A stretch of DNA of 64,000 bases from JADKAV01 sp963732355 (lineage in GTDB: Bacteria; Actinomycetota; Actinomycetes; S36-B12; UBA10799). Shown here piece after piece: positions 1 through 9,295 of the stretch. The notes under the pieces are model-generated. The model had not been told where the DNA came from, did no database searches, and saw nothing but the letters and a program-made list of their open reading frames with translations. Location of the stretch: NCBI GenBank assembly GCA_963732355.1, contig CAVSZD010000010.1, forward strand, positions 434,001-498,000, read 5' to 3'. The first letter of the stretch is position 1. Each line of letters starts with the position of its first letter. The position numbers and the translations under genes were made by a program.

Positions 1-2
1 TT

Positions 3-2243
3 GCCACGTTCGAGGAGGCCGGGTACAAGCCCACCCAGGCCATGGACGAAGGCGTGGTCAAACTCCACTTCGACATCAGTCCGACACAGGACTCCCGTGA
101 GGTCATGCAGGCCCGCGAACACCGCTCGGAGGCCCGCTCGGTGGCCTCCCTGCTGGCACCGCGTTCTGTGGCGCTGCTGGGTGCCAGCCGTCGGGAAGGG
201 ACTGTGGGGAACACTCTCCTGCGCAACCTGGCCTCGGCCGAGTTCACCGGGTCACTCGTGGCCATTCATCCGGAGGTCGACAACATCGAAGGGGTCGCGT
301 GCTACCGCAGCCTGGCGCAGGCTCCCGGGCCGATCGATCTGGCCGTGATCGCCCTTCCCGCAGAGCAGGTTCTCGAGGCGATCAGCGAGTGCGGGGACGC
401 CGGAGTCCTCGGCGCTGTTGTGGTCTCCGCAGGGTTCGCCGAGTCGGGAGAACCGGGACGTGCGCTCCAGAGGAGGCTCATTGCACACGCCCGGGCGAAC
501 GGACTGCGCATAATCGGGCCGAACGCCTTGGGCATCATCAACACCGATCCGCACGTACAACTCAACGCCTCGCTGATCCCGGCCAATGTGCAGCGCGGGC
601 GTATCGGGTTCTTCGCGCAGTCCGGGGCACTGGGGCTCTCCCTGCTCATGACCGCGGAGCAACGTGGCTTGGGAGTGTCCACGTTCGTCTCGGCCGGAAA
701 CCGTGTGGACGTGTCCGCGAACGACCTCCTGCAATATTGGGAGGACGACGACGTCACCACCCTGGTTCTGCTGTACCTGGAGAGCATCGGTAATCCCCGC
801 AAATTCGCCCGGGTCGCCCGTCGCCTAGGGGCGCGCAAACCGATCGTGGCGGTGCGTTCCGGACGCAGTTCGCAGTCGTTGCCCCTCGGTCACACAGTGC
901 GACGCACCGCACTGCCCCGACCGGCCGTAGACGCCATGTTCGAGCAAGCCGGCGTCATGCAGGTCGACTCCCTTTCAGAGCTGTTCGACGTGGCCAGCCT
1001 TCTGACCTTCCAGCCGTTGCCGCAGGGCCGTCGCGTCGCTGTGGTGGGTAACAGTGACGCGCTCGGGGTCCTGACCGCGGACGCATGTGAAGCGAACGGC
1101 TTGGATGTGGCCGGCGATCCCGTCCTGCTGGGCCACCAGACCGATCTGGACGAGTTGCGCGCTGCGGTGGCCGCAGCAATCGAAGACGAGGAATCAGACT
1201 CCGTCATCGTCTTGCACGTGCCGGTGATCCGTGGCGAGAATCCGAGCGTCCGGGAAACCATCGCGGACTTGGCTGAGAACTCCACCAAGCCGATCCTCGC
1301 GGTTCTGATGGCCGAGGAGCACGACCGGCGGGTCATCGACCTGCCGGGTCCATTCGGACTTCCGGGCCGAGGCTCCGTGCCCGTCTTTCACGAGGTGGAA
1401 CCGGCGGTCAAAGCCCTGTCCACCCTGGTCGTGTACGCGCGGTGGTTGGACACCCCCCGCGGGACAGTGCCGGAACTGCCCGACGTGGCCCCGGAACAAG
1501 CCCGGCGCAAGATCCGGGAGATCCGCAAGTCGGCCACGATCGCTCATGGTGAGCAGGCATTGGTGCCGGTCGACAACGATGACCTGAAGGAATTGCTCGC
1601 CTGCTACGGCATCCACCTGTGGGACTCCCACCTCGTCACCTCCGAGGCGCAGGCGGTCGCGGTGGCCTCAGAGGTGGGCTATCCGGTGGTGCTGAAGACC
1701 GCCCTCCCAGGTCTGGTCCATCGCCCCGACCTCGGTGGAGTACGCGTCAACCTGGAGAACGAGGCAGCGGTGCGCACAGCGTATCTGTCCATGATCGCCA
1801 CGCTGCCCCCAGAAGCCCAGAAACGCCTGCTCCTGCAGCAGCAGGCACCCACGGGCGTGGCGACCGTGTTGGAGACCAGAGAGGACGCCCTCTTCGGCCC
1901 AGTCGTGTCCTTCGGTATTGCCGGCGAGGTGACACGTCTGCTCGCTGACCGTGGCTACCGGATTCCGCCACTGACCGATCGTGACGTGGACGATCTCATC
2001 AAGGCGCCGAAGGCGGCTCCTTTGCTCTTCGGATACCGTGACTCTCCCCCGGTGGACATCGAGTTGCTGGCCGGGTTGATCCATCGGGTCGGCCAGCTCG
2101 CGGACGACCTGCCCGAACTGACCCGACTTGAGCTCAACCCGATCATCGTTTCCGGTCGCAGTCTGTCGGTCGTGGGTGCAGCTGCTTGGAGCGGTCCGGC
2201 CCTCATCCGAGCCGACCTCGAGGCGCGTCGGCTTCCCGGCTGA
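3..2243 (+). CDS. GNAT acetyltransferase / ADP-forming acyl-CoA synthetase fusion (5' end cut by window)
   Basis: The frame is open to the window edge. The first ~25 residues (ending GVVKLHFDI) look like the tail of a GNAT acetyltransferase domain. They run into a CoA-binding Rossmann domain (SVALLGASRREGTVGN), a succinyl-CoA-ligase-like middle domain (FFAQSGALG, VAVVGNSDALG) and an ATP-grasp domain (VVLKTALPGLVHRPDLGGV). N-terminal GNAT plus a C-terminal NDP-forming synthetase-like part is the layout of actinobacterial PatA-type protein acetyltransferases, in which the synthetase part is usually regulatory. The position expected for the phosphorylated His of true synthetases was not identified. 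An in-frame ATG at 42 exists but is unlikely to be the real start. Known: such enzymes acetylate acyl-CoA synthetases. Inferred: the same role here. Confidence 0.8.
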   Translation, partial: ATFEEAGYKPTQAMDEGVVKLHFDISPTQDSREVMQAREHRSEARSVASLLAPRSVALLGASRREGTVGNTLLRNLASAEFTGSLVAIHPEVDNIEGVACYRSLAQAPGPIDLAVIALPAEQVLEAISECGDAGVLGAVVVSAGFAESGEPGRALQRRLIAHARANGLRIIGPNALGIINTDPHVQLNASLIPANVQRGRIGFFAQSGALGLSLLMTAEQRGLGVSTFVSAGNRVDVSANDLLQYWEDDDVTTLVLLYLESIGNPRKFARVARRLGARKPIVAVRSGRSSQSLPLGHTVRRTALPRPAVDAMFEQAGVMQVDSLSELFDVASLLTFQPLPQGRRVAVVGNSDALGVLTADACEANGLDVAGDPVLLGHQTDLDELRAAVAAAIEDEESDSVIVLHVPVIRGENPSVRETIADLAENSTKPILAVLMAEEHDRRVIDLPGPFGLPGRGSVPVFHEVEPAVKALSTLVVYARWLDTPRGTVPELPDVAPEQARRKIREIRKSATIAHGEQALVPVDNDDLKELLACYGIHLWDSHLVTSEAQAVAVASEVGYPVVLKTALPGLVHRPDLGGVRVNLENEAAVRTAYLSMIATLPPEAQKRLLLQQQAPTGVATVLETREDALFGPVVSFGIAGEVTRLLADRGYRIPPLTDRDVDDLIKAPKAAPLLFGYRDSPPVDIELLAGLIHRVGQLADDLPELTRLELNPIIVSGRSLSVVGAAAWSGPALIRADLEARRLPG

Positions 2244-2322
2244 GTTCGAAGGACCGCGCCAACCCCACAATTCGCGGCAGTGTCGGGTCGTCACAGCCAC
2301 ACGGAGTGCGAAGATGGGGGAC

Positions 2323-2910
2323 ATGTCTTCAACGGCGGCAGCCAGGCCCACTCTGCGGGAGGCGATCGAACGCACCGGCTACTACCCGGACGTGGTCCAA
2401 GACGTCCTCGACAGTGCGTTGGGGCAGGAACAGGTCGCCGACTTCATCGTCCAGCACGAGACGACCTTCGACCGGGCCGATGAGATCCGCCGCCACATCA
2501 CGGTCCTGCTGCTGACGAACACACGCCTGCTCGTGGTGCATGTCGATGAACACTCGGACGGTCAGCCTGAGGCCAGCCTGCAAGCGACATCGGCCACGGA
2601 GAGTGTCCCCGTTTCGCGCATCGGTCCGGTGGTCGTGCAGCGGGTGGTCGACAACCCCGCCCATTTCCGTCCCGGGGATCTGCCCTCGGAGGTGGTGCTC
2701 ACCGTCAATTGGGGCAGCATCAGCCGCATCGATCTCGAACCGGCGACCTGTGGGGACCCGCAGTGCGAGGCCGACCACGGATACACGGGGGCCGTCGCGG
2801 TGGACGACTGGAGTCTTCGGGTGTCCAGGACAGCCGACGGGGACGACGTCGTGGAAGCCACACTGCGGTTCGCGGCGTCGCTGATCGCAGCGACCTCGCA
2901 GCCTCGCTGA
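2323..2910 (+). CDS. DUF5998 family protein
   Basis: A 195-residue soluble protein opening MSSTAAARPTLREAIERTGYYPD and continuing with a beta-rich domain (LLLTNTRLLVVHVDEH, VLTVNWGS). The opening and length fit the actinobacterial DUF5998 family, whose function is unknown. The ATG at 2323 is preceded by a GGGGGAC Shine-Dalgarno-like run. An ATG nine bases upstream overlaps that run and is less likely. A Cys-x4-Cys pair (CGDPQCEADH) sits near residue 150. It runs convergently against sepH, with no gap between the two stop codons. Confidence 0.75.
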   Translation: MSSTAAARPTLREAIERTGYYPDVVQDVLDSALGQEQVADFIVQHETTFDRADEIRRHITVLLLTNTRLLVVHVDEHSDGQPEASLQATSATESVPVSRIGPVVVQRVVDNPAHFRPGDLPSEVVLTVNWGSISRIDLEPATCGDPQCEADHGYTGAVAVDDWSLRVSRTADGDDVVEATLRFAASLIAATSQPR

Positions 2911-3618
2911 CTAGAAGATCCTGCTGGGGTCGTCGGGCATCGCCATCGGTTCGCTATCGGGCACTCGTGGTGAGCGAGCAGCAGCAGCGGCCGCCTTGGC
3001 CGCTGGGTGCTGGGCATCCCAGTGCTCGGGAATTCGACCATCGTCCTGACCCTCGGTCAGATCGACCACGCGCCTGCCCCGCAGCAGACCAGCGGTTGCA
3101 GCGTCAGCCGGGGTCACGGTGCCTTCGCTGACCCGGAAGACCAGGCTCACCAGGTCCCGGTCGCCGGTGCTGGCGTCGATACGCCAAGTGGCGTCCTCGG
3201 TCTTCCGGCAGGTCCAGACCAGTTCCTCAGTTGGCACATCGGCCTGCTCCGCTGCGCGATCAACGAGATCCTCCACGGCGATCTGCTGACCAGCTGCGTA
3301 GATCGAAAGACGGCGCGCCCGCTGAATCACGAAGTCCATCTCGGCCACGACCGGCTCAGCGAAACGCTGCACGAAGTCGGGCGCCAGACCGGTGCTCTGG
3401 GTGACTTCCTCGATGGTCATGCCCTGCCTCACCAGCGCCTGGATGTCACGGGGAGTGATCGTGCCCGGCTCGTGGCGGGTGGTGGTGCGCTGCAGACCCC
3501 GGCGGGCGCAGGCAGCCAGTTCCTCGTCGATCGGCAACGCGTAGTGCACACCCCGGCTGTCGAGCAGCACGAAGTGGGTTCCATCGTCGGACATCCGATC
3601 GAACTGCAGTTCCCGCAT
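2911..3618 (-). CDS. sepH: septation protein SepH (DUF3071)
   Basis: A 235-residue protein starting MRELQFDRMSDDGTHFVLLD and followed by ALPIDEEL. This is the conserved N-terminal signature of SepH, the actinobacterial FtsZ-binding protein that stimulates Z-ring assembly. The helix-turn-helix-like segment that binds FtsZ lies at about residues 55-90 (TPRDIQALVRQGMTIEEV, then VTQSTGLAPDFVQRFAEP). The C-terminus is an Ala/Pro-rich disordered tail and is shorter than in Streptomyces. ATG at 3618 was chosen because GGGGG lies about 10 bases upstream. A TTG at 3627 is possible but sits only one base after that run. The gene stands alone between convergent and parallel neighbours. Confidence 0.87.
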   Translation of the reverse strand: MRELQFDRMSDDGTHFVLLDSRGVHYALPIDEELAACARRGLQRTTTRHEPGTITPRDIQALVRQGMTIEEVTQSTGLAPDFVQRFAEPVVAEMDFVIQRARRLSIYAAGQQIAVEDLVDRAAEQADVPTEELVWTCRKTEDATWRIDASTGDRDLVSLVFRVSEGTVTPADAATAGLLRGRRVVDLTEGQDDGRIPEHWDAQHPAAKAAAAAARSPRVPDSEPMAMPDDPSRIF

Positions 3619-3717
3619 AGTGGGCAAACCCCCAAAGGAGACGAAACGGCTTCTGGTTCAGTGTCGCAGATGCCGCACCCCACACTGCCGCTGCGCGCCC
3701 GGCGGCGTGTCCGATGA

Positions 3718-4941
3718 TCAAGCCCCGGACTTGGCGGCGATGATGCCCAACGCGCGTACTTCAGCCCGGTGCACCGTAGTGGCTCCGGCCCAACTGGTGA
3801 CACAGGCCAAGATGGCGCACCCGGCGGTCACCAGATACGCCACGTGCGCCCCACGGGAGTCGATGATCGCACCCGAGAGCGGAGTGGCCAGAGCCAAGCC
3901 CAGACCCAGGCCGGTGGAGGTCCAGGTGATCCCCTCGGTCAGTTGAGCCGATGGGACGATCCGCTCGACCAGTGCCGTGCCGGAAATGAGCACGGGGGAC
4001 ACCGACAGTCCGGCAAGGAAGGCGACCGGTGCTAGGGCCGCCACGCTCGAAGCGATCGGGAAACCCAGGGTCACGACGGCCATCAGACTGAGCATCTGGG
4101 TCATCCGGCGACCGTGGAACCGTGGAGATGGCAAGGCCCCGTACACGAAGCCCGCGAGCAGCGAACCGAATGCGTAGATGGCCAGGAGCAGACCGGTCGC
4201 CGAAGTCGCCGACTGCTCCTGCGCAAAGGCCACTGTCACCACTTCAAAGGATCCGAAAATTCCGCCGACGAAGATGAATGTGATGAAGAGGAAGGGCATG
4301 CCCGGTACCAGGACCGCGAGCCGGCCACTGCGCTTGGCCCGCCCGTGCGGAGGGGGTTCGGTGCGCCGCTGAGGGAACAGCCATCCGGTTCCGACAATGA
4401 CAAGTACGACGCAGGCGATCAGGGCCGCCCTGGGATCGACCTGCAGCGCCAGGATCGTCGCCAGCGGCGGACCGAGCACGAATACGACCTCATCGAGGAT
4501 GCTCTCCCACGCGTAAGCCACATGGATCCCGTCCGAGCCTGGGAGCACATACGCCCAGCGAGCCCGGACCAGCGAACCCAGATTGGGCATCATGAAACCC
4601 GCACCCGCGGCCAGCGGGATCACCAGATACAGCGGTGACTCCGCGTCAAGTGCCACCAGCAGGGCAACCATGAAGATGGCGTAGACGCCGGCTGCCCACG
4701 GCAGCACCCGATGCTGACCGTGCCTGTCCACGAACCCGCTGACTATAGGCCCACCCACGGCGGCCGCCACCGCGAACCCCGCAGCAATCGCCCCGGCAAC
4801 GCCGTACGACACGCCCTTGGACGTTTCCAGGAGCACGATGCCCAGACTGATCATGGACAGCGGAAGCCGGCCGATGAACCCGGCTGTCGTGAAGGCGGGG
4901 GCCCCCGGGGTGCGCAGGACCTGCCCATAGGGGTTCAACAC
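3718..4941 (-). CDS. MFS transporter
   Basis: About 407 residues with twelve predicted membrane helices, typical of the major facilitator superfamily. It starts LNPYGQVLRTPGAPAFTTAGFIGRLPLSM, and a basic loop (DRHGQHRVLP) follows the second to third helix as in MFS motif A. The GTG at 4941 gives the N-terminus usual for this actinobacterial subfamily; longer frames upstream add only Arg-rich sequence. The subfamily resembles small drug or metabolite exporters, but no substrate can be inferred. It is divergent from hemH with about 85 bases between the starts, so the two promoters must share that space. Confidence 0.82.
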   Translation of the reverse strand: MLNPYGQVLRTPGAPAFTTAGFIGRLPLSMISLGIVLLETSKGVSYGVAGAIAAGFAVAAAVGGPIVSGFVDRHGQHRVLPWAAGVYAIFMVALLVALDAESPLYLVIPLAAGAGFMMPNLGSLVRARWAYVLPGSDGIHVAYAWESILDEVVFVLGPPLATILALQVDPRAALIACVVLVIVGTGWLFPQRRTEPPPHGRAKRSGRLAVLVPGMPFLFITFIFVGGIFGSFEVVTVAFAQEQSATSATGLLLAIYAFGSLLAGFVYGALPSPRFHGRRMTQMLSLMAVVTLGFPIASSVAALAPVAFLAGLSVSPVLISGTALVERIVPSAQLTEGITWTSTGLGLGLALATPLSGAIIDSRGAHVAYLVTAGCAILACVTSWAGATTVHRAEVRALGIIAAKSGA

Positions 4942-5025
4942 GTGGCCGAATCTACTTGCTGCCCGCGAGCGCCGAAGGGTGCGGGCGGCGTGCACACATC
5001 GCAAGCGTGTGGGCACGATGGGCCT

Positions 5026-6048
5026 ATGGATGCTGTCTTGCTGGTGTCATTCGGTGGGCCCGAGGGTATGGATGAGGTGATGCCCTTCCTGCGCAAGGTC
5101 ACGGCGGGTCGCGATGTCCCCGACGAACGACTGCAGTCTGTGGCTCAGCACTACTACAGCCGCGGTGGGGTGTCACCCATCAACGCCCAGACCGCAGCGT
5201 TGCAGCAAGCCCTCCAAGCGAAACTGGATGCAGATGGCCTGCGCGTGTTCTGGGGCAACCGGAACAGTCAGCCATGGTTGGCCGACGCCTACACCGAGAT
5301 GGCCGACGCGGGGGTGGAGCGTGCAATCGCGGTGTTCACCAGCGCGTACTCGTCGTACTCCGGATGCAGGCAGTACCGGGAGAATCTGGCCGAGGCCGAC
5401 GTTCGGGGTATCGAAACGGTCAAGATCCCGGCCTACTACAACAACCCCGGGTTCGTGAAGGCCAATCTCGAGAACCTCCTGTTGACCCTCGAAGGTGCCG
5501 ACCCATCCAGCCAAGTGATCTTCACGACGCACTCGATCCCCGTGGCGATGGCAAGCGCCAGTGGCCCCCAAGCCAACGGCTACGTCGATCAGCACCGGGC
5601 TTTGGCCGACTACCTGATGCAGCAGGTTGAGGTCCATACAGGCCGCAGGCACCCTTGGGACCTCGTCTATCAATCCCGATCGGGGCCACCGCGGGTGCCC
5701 TGGCTGGAACCCGACATCAACGACCACCTCGCCAGGCTTGCAGGAGCCGGTACGACCTCGGTGGTGGTGGCACCGATCGGTTTCGTGTCCGACCACATGG
5801 AGGTCGTGCAGGACCTGGACACGGAGGCAGCCGCGACGGCCGCTGAACTCGGCTTGGCCTTCAGCAGGGTGCCGACGGTGGGTGTCCATCCGGAGTTCGT
5901 GCTCGGACTTGCCGAGTCGGTCCGGGCTGTGCGTGAGGCTCAGACGCCTCAGACCGTCTTCGACACGTCACTGCCGACCCCGTGTATGCAAGGCTGCTGC
6001 CCCAACCCCCGGCAGTCGCGCCCCGCGCTGTGTGAGCAGTCGGCATGA
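5026..6048 (+). CDS. hemH: ferrochelatase (coproporphyrin III type)
   Basis: A 340-residue enzyme beginning MDAVLLVSFGGPEG, the family hallmark. It contains the SAYSSYSGCRQYRENL segment of the actinobacterial clade and TTHSIP, which holds the metal-inserting His. The C-terminus carries four cysteines (CMQGCCPNPR and LCEQ), consistent with the [2Fe-2S] cluster known in several actinobacterial ferrochelatases. In organisms with HemQ the enzyme inserts Fe2+ into coproporphyrin III, and HemY and HemQ are encoded at 59-61 kb here. The stop overlaps the next start (ATGA), so hemH is probably translationally coupled to the IMPase and iron-exporter genes behind it. Confidence 0.95.
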   Translation: MDAVLLVSFGGPEGMDEVMPFLRKVTAGRDVPDERLQSVAQHYYSRGGVSPINAQTAALQQALQAKLDADGLRVFWGNRNSQPWLADAYTEMADAGVERAIAVFTSAYSSYSGCRQYRENLAEADVRGIETVKIPAYYNNPGFVKANLENLLLTLEGADPSSQVIFTTHSIPVAMASASGPQANGYVDQHRALADYLMQQVEVHTGRRHPWDLVYQSRSGPPRVPWLEPDINDHLARLAGAGTTSVVVAPIGFVSDHMEVVQDLDTEAAATAAELGLAFSRVPTVGVHPEFVLGLAESVRAVREAQTPQTVFDTSLPTPCMQGCCPNPRQSRPALCEQSA

Positions 6049-6827
6049 GTGAACTTCTGGATCTGGCGACCAGTGCGGCGCAGAGGGCCGCCGAATTCCT
6101 GGTGGAAGGCTGGTCGGGTCGCGAGGTTGTCTCGACCAAGAGTTCGGGCACCGATGTAGTCACCCAGATGGACCGTGGCAGTGAGGCCTTGCTGATAGAG
6201 ACGATCCTCGGGCAACGTCCCGACGACGGCGTTATCGGTGAGGAGGGCGCGCAGCGGCAGGGGACCACCGGTGTCACCTGGGTGATCGACCCCCTCGACG
6301 GGACGGTCAACTACCTCTATGGACTGCCCGTGTGGGGTGTGAGCGTCGGGGTACTCGTTGATGGCAGACCTGAGGTGGGAGTCGTCAACGCGCCGGCGCT
6401 GGCTTCGGTCTGGGCAGGTACAGCCGGGGAACCCGGCGAGGCCACCCACAACGGGAGTCCCATCCGGACCGGGACCTGTTCGAGCCTGGATCAAGCCCTG
6501 GTGGCCACCGGGTTCGGCTACCGCAGCGAGGTGCGCGCTGAGCAGGCTGCCGTGGTCGCGGCACTGCTGCCACAGGTGCGCGATATCCGTCGTGCTGGGG
6601 CGGCAGCGGTGGACATGTGCTGGGTGGCACAAGGTCTGGTCGACGCCTATTTCGAGCGCGGTACCCACATCTGGGACCGGGCAGCCGCCACCGTCATCTG
6701 CGGGGCTGCGGGCGCAGCGGTGATCGGCCTGGACGGCGGCGAGGCCACCGACGCCATGACGCTTGCGGGCAACCCTGCGTTGGTCGAGCTCGTACGGTCG
6801 CACCTGCTGGAGGGAAACGATGGCTGA
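6045..6827 (+). CDS. suhB: inositol monophosphatase family protein
   Basis: A 260-residue Mg2+-dependent phosphatase with all family motifs: GEE at residues 65-67, WVIDPLDGTVNY at 79-90 (metal ligands D82 and D85), and HIWDRAAA near residue 205 with the third Asp. It could act on inositol-1-phosphate or related sugar phosphates; the family also includes histidinol phosphatases. The start overlaps the hemH stop and the end overlaps the ferritin-VIT gene by eight bases, so the three form one coupled operon. The equivalent mycobacterial gene beside DUF4193 and dut is suhB. Confidence 0.9.
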   Translation: MSELLDLATSAAQRAAEFLVEGWSGREVVSTKSSGTDVVTQMDRGSEALLIETILGQRPDDGVIGEEGAQRQGTTGVTWVIDPLDGTVNYLYGLPVWGVSVGVLVDGRPEVGVVNAPALASVWAGTAGEPGEATHNGSPIRTGTCSSLDQALVATGFGYRSEVRAEQAAVVAALLPQVRDIRRAGAAAVDMCWVAQGLVDAYFERGTHIWDRAAATVICGAAGAAVIGLDGGEATDAMTLAGNPALVELVRSHLLEGNDG

Positions 6828-7947
6828 CAAGACGCGGCGTTACGTGCGTTACCTGGACGCCGAAAGGGCTTCCGCACGGATGTATCGGGCTCTGGCCGCC
6901 ATGACCGACGGGGAACGCCGCGAGGCACTTCTGGAACTGGCGGCGATCGAGGACCGCCACGCTGCTCACTGGATGGCCCTGTTGCACAGCGCCGGCCAGG
7001 AGATCCCCGAGGATCCGGGGGAGTTGTCGCCCGATGACGAGGCAGTTGTCGCCAGGGCGCGCCAGATGGGTCTCTCGGCGGTCTTGGGGGATCTGGAGCG
7101 TGCTGAGCGCGAAGGTGCCGGGCTGTACGACGCCGAACCCGACGCGCTTCCGGCCATGTCATCCGACGAGCGCGAACACGCGGAGATTCTGGCGGGTCTG
7201 GCAAGTGCGGCTGACCCGTCGGCGCCCGAGGACGTGCGCGGTGCGCTAAACCGGGCTGAGCCCTGGCATCGCACGGACAAGTCCGGCGCGCTGCGGGCCG
7301 CGATCTTCGGGGTCAGTGATGGGTTGGTCTCCAATACGGCACTCGTGATGGGTTTCGCGGGTTCAGGGGTCGGCGGTGGCACTGTGGCTTTCGCAGGGCT
7401 TGCAGGACTGCTGGCAGGGGCATTCTCGATGGCGGCCGGGGAATACGTGAGCGTGGCCAGCCAGACGGATCTGTTCCGTCGGGAGTTGGCGTTGGAGGCC
7501 CGTGAACTGAAGGAGAAGCCCCAGGAGGAGCAGCGCGAACTCGAACTGCTCTACCGGGCCAAGGGCCTGGACGCACAGACAGCAAAGACCACAGCGGCCA
7601 AGATCATGTCCGACCCGGCGACCGCCCTGGACACCCTGGCGCGTGAGGAGTTGGGGCTCGATCCGGACGAGTTGGGCAACCCCAAACGTGTGGCCGCCTC
7701 AAGTTTCGCCTCCTTCGCGGTCGGGGCGTCGGTCCCGGTGATCCCATATCTCTTCCTGACCGGGACGGCCGCACTGGCTTTGGCGGTAGCGCTGGCCATG
7801 CTGGCCCTGGTCCTGGTGGGCGGAACCGTCGGGCGGCTGTCCGGATTGGGGGTGTTCCGCTCAGCTGCGCGCCAACTGCTCGTCGGTGGGGGAGCCGCTG
7901 CGGTCACCTACGTGCTCGGACGGCTGGTCGGCACCGGTTTGGGCTAG
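6820..7947 (+). CDS. ferritin-like/VIT1 fusion, probable iron exporter (MbfA-type)
   Basis: A 375-residue protein. Residues 1-130 form a rubrerythrin/ferritin-like helical domain with E14, an E44-x-x-H47 pair and an E117-x-x-H120 pair as probable di-iron ligands. Residues 155-375 form a VIT1/CCC1 membrane domain with GVSDGLVSNTALVMG near 164 and GAFSMAAGEYVSV near 200, plus four to five helices. In alpha-proteobacteria the same fusion (MbfA) exports iron and protects against peroxide. Its overlap with suhB, and through it with ferrochelatase, suggests coordinated iron supply and disposal, which is inference. ATG at 6820 follows AGGGAAACG. Confidence 0.87.
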   Translation: MADKTRRYVRYLDAERASARMYRALAAMTDGERREALLELAAIEDRHAAHWMALLHSAGQEIPEDPGELSPDDEAVVARARQMGLSAVLGDLERAEREGAGLYDAEPDALPAMSSDEREHAEILAGLASAADPSAPEDVRGALNRAEPWHRTDKSGALRAAIFGVSDGLVSNTALVMGFAGSGVGGGTVAFAGLAGLLAGAFSMAAGEYVSVASQTDLFRRELALEARELKEKPQEEQRELELLYRAKGLDAQTAKTTAAKIMSDPATALDTLAREELGLDPDELGNPKRVAASSFASFAVGASVPVIPYLFLTGTAALALAVALAMLALVLVGGTVGRLSGLGVFRSAARQLLVGGGAAAVTYVLGRLVGTGLG

Positions 7948-7963
7948 TCCCCACCTGATGTCC

Positions 7964-8482
7964 TCAGTCGAGACGGCGCAGATCCGCGTTGTACCAGTGG
8001 GCGTTGTGCACGTACACGGCCACCGCGTCGTCGAAGTCGCCGGGCTTGATCACGTCGGGTTTGATCTTGGCTGGAACGCCGAGGGCCATGGCTCCGGAGG
8101 GCACCTGGGTGCCGTTGGTCAGCATCGCCTGAGCGCCCACGAGAGCGTGGCTGTGCACGACGACGCGGTGCAGGACAACCGAACCCGAGCCGATCAGGCA
8201 GTCGTCCTCGATGATGCAACCTTCCAGATGCACGTTGTGACCCACCACGCAACGATCTCCGATCACTGTGTCGAGCGTTCGGGTGCAGTGCACGATGGTG
8301 CCGTCCTGCACAGAGGTCCGGGCTCCGACTCGGATGGTGCCGTGATCGCCGCGCAGGACCGCCGTGGGCCAGATCGAGGATTCGGGGCCGATGTGGACGT
8401 CACCGATAACGACGGCGTCGGGATGCACGAAGGCGGTGGGGTCGATGGTGGGTACCCGGTCGCCCAAAGCGTAGAGAGGCAT
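7964..8482 (-). CDS. gamma carbonic anhydrase family protein
   Basis: A 172-residue left-handed beta-helix protein with hexapeptide repeats (VVIGDVHIGPESSIWP, VIGDRCVVGHNVHLEGC). The zinc-binding His triad of gamma-class carbonic anhydrases is visible as IVHC followed by GHNVH. It starts MPLYALGDRVPTIDPTAF, typical of the YrdA/PaaY-like branch, in which carbonic anhydrase activity is often weak or unproven. It is convergent with the iron exporter and separated from it by 16 bases. Confidence 0.9.
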   Translation of the reverse strand: MPLYALGDRVPTIDPTAFVHPDAVVIGDVHIGPESSIWPTAVLRGDHGTIRVGARTSVQDGTIVHCTRTLDTVIGDRCVVGHNVHLEGCIIEDDCLIGSGSVVLHRVVVHSHALVGAQAMLTNGTQVPSGAMALGVPAKIKPDVIKPGDFDDAVAVYVHNAHWYNADLRRLD

Positions 8483-8683
8483 GCGCCCATCTCACCTGAC
8501 GGCATCCAACTTCACCCACGCGGGGTGTCACCGAGCAGGTGATTTGTGACCCCCGGGGTTACATATTGCCTGTCCGTGTGGCAGCATCTGCCCTCAGTAC
8601 GGCATGGTGTGTCCGAATCCGGGCATGAAATCCTCCATTCCGGTGTTGACAGAGCAGCAACCAAGCGATCAGGAGAAGAGGGC

Positions 8684-8980
8684 ATGGCTACCGATTACGA
8701 CGCACCCCGCAAGACCGACGAGGAAATGTCGGAGGACTCCCTCGAGGAGTTGCAGGGTCGTGTCAAGACCGCGTCCGGTGGGGTGGATGAGGACGAGACA
8801 GAAATCGCGGAGAGCCTCGAACTGCCTGGAGCTGACTTGTCCAATGAGGCCCTGACGGTCCAGGTCGTCCCGAAGCAGGAGGATGAGTTCACCTGTTCGG
8901 TGTGTTTCCTCGTGCATCACCGAAGCCAGTTGGCCACCGAGAAGAACGGCGTCTACGTCTGCACGGAGTGTGCAGGCTGA
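8684..8980 (+). CDS. DUF4193 family protein
   Basis: A 98-residue acidic protein starting MATDYDAPRKTDEE. The C-terminal zinc ribbon-like knot has CSVC and CTEC pairs. Sequence, size and position near suhB and dut fit DUF4193, a strongly conserved actinobacterial family of unknown role. AGGAGA lies about 8 bases before the ATG. The 201 bases between this gene and the gamma-carbonic anhydrase start contain no other gene that I can see. Confidence 0.9.
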   Translation: MATDYDAPRKTDEEMSEDSLEELQGRVKTASGGVDEDETEIAESLELPGADLSNEALTVQVVPKQEDEFTCSVCFLVHHRSQLATEKNGVYVCTECAG

Positions 8981-8993
8981 GCCGCGGCGGTGA

Positions 8994-9239
8994 TCAGGCG
9001 GCGGTGATCTGAGGCTTCTCGGGGTAGCGGGCCATAGCCTGCTGGATCGCCACGTCCACGAGGGCCACGACAACCGCAGTTGCCAATGCCCACACCAGGA
9101 CGCGAGTGAACGGAACATCAGTGTCGTCGCGGGTCGGTATCGCCCCATCATGACGCTTCGCGTAGACGGCGTTCATGGACTTTCTCGTGGCCCAAGCGGC
9201 GCCGGCGGAGACCAGCGGCGTCAGAATTCGCGGGTTCAC
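8994..9239 (-). CDS. DUF4235 family membrane protein
   Basis: An 81-residue protein with a short N-terminal hydrophobic helix (LTPLVSAGAAWATRKSMNAVY) and a second helix (VLVWALATAVVVALVDVAIQ). Both match the small actinobacterial DUF4235 family. The GTG start has a strong GGAGGT five to six bases upstream. No biochemical role is established. It is convergent with the DUF4193 gene and lies just downstream of the DUF3093 gene on the same strand. Confidence 0.82.
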   Translation of the reverse strand: MNPRILTPLVSAGAAWATRKSMNAVYAKRHDGAIPTRDDTDVPFTRVLVWALATAVVVALVDVAIQQAMARYPEKPQITAA

Positions 9240-9295
9240 TCAACCTCCAGTTGTCGTACTCGTGATCCTATCGGGCCACTGGGCGTACTAGGGGT

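Noticed and set aside
8646..8651. TTGACA as a -35 box for the DUF4193 gene
   Set aside because: The position 17 bases downstream reads ATCAGG, with no -10-like box, so this is not a supported promoter.
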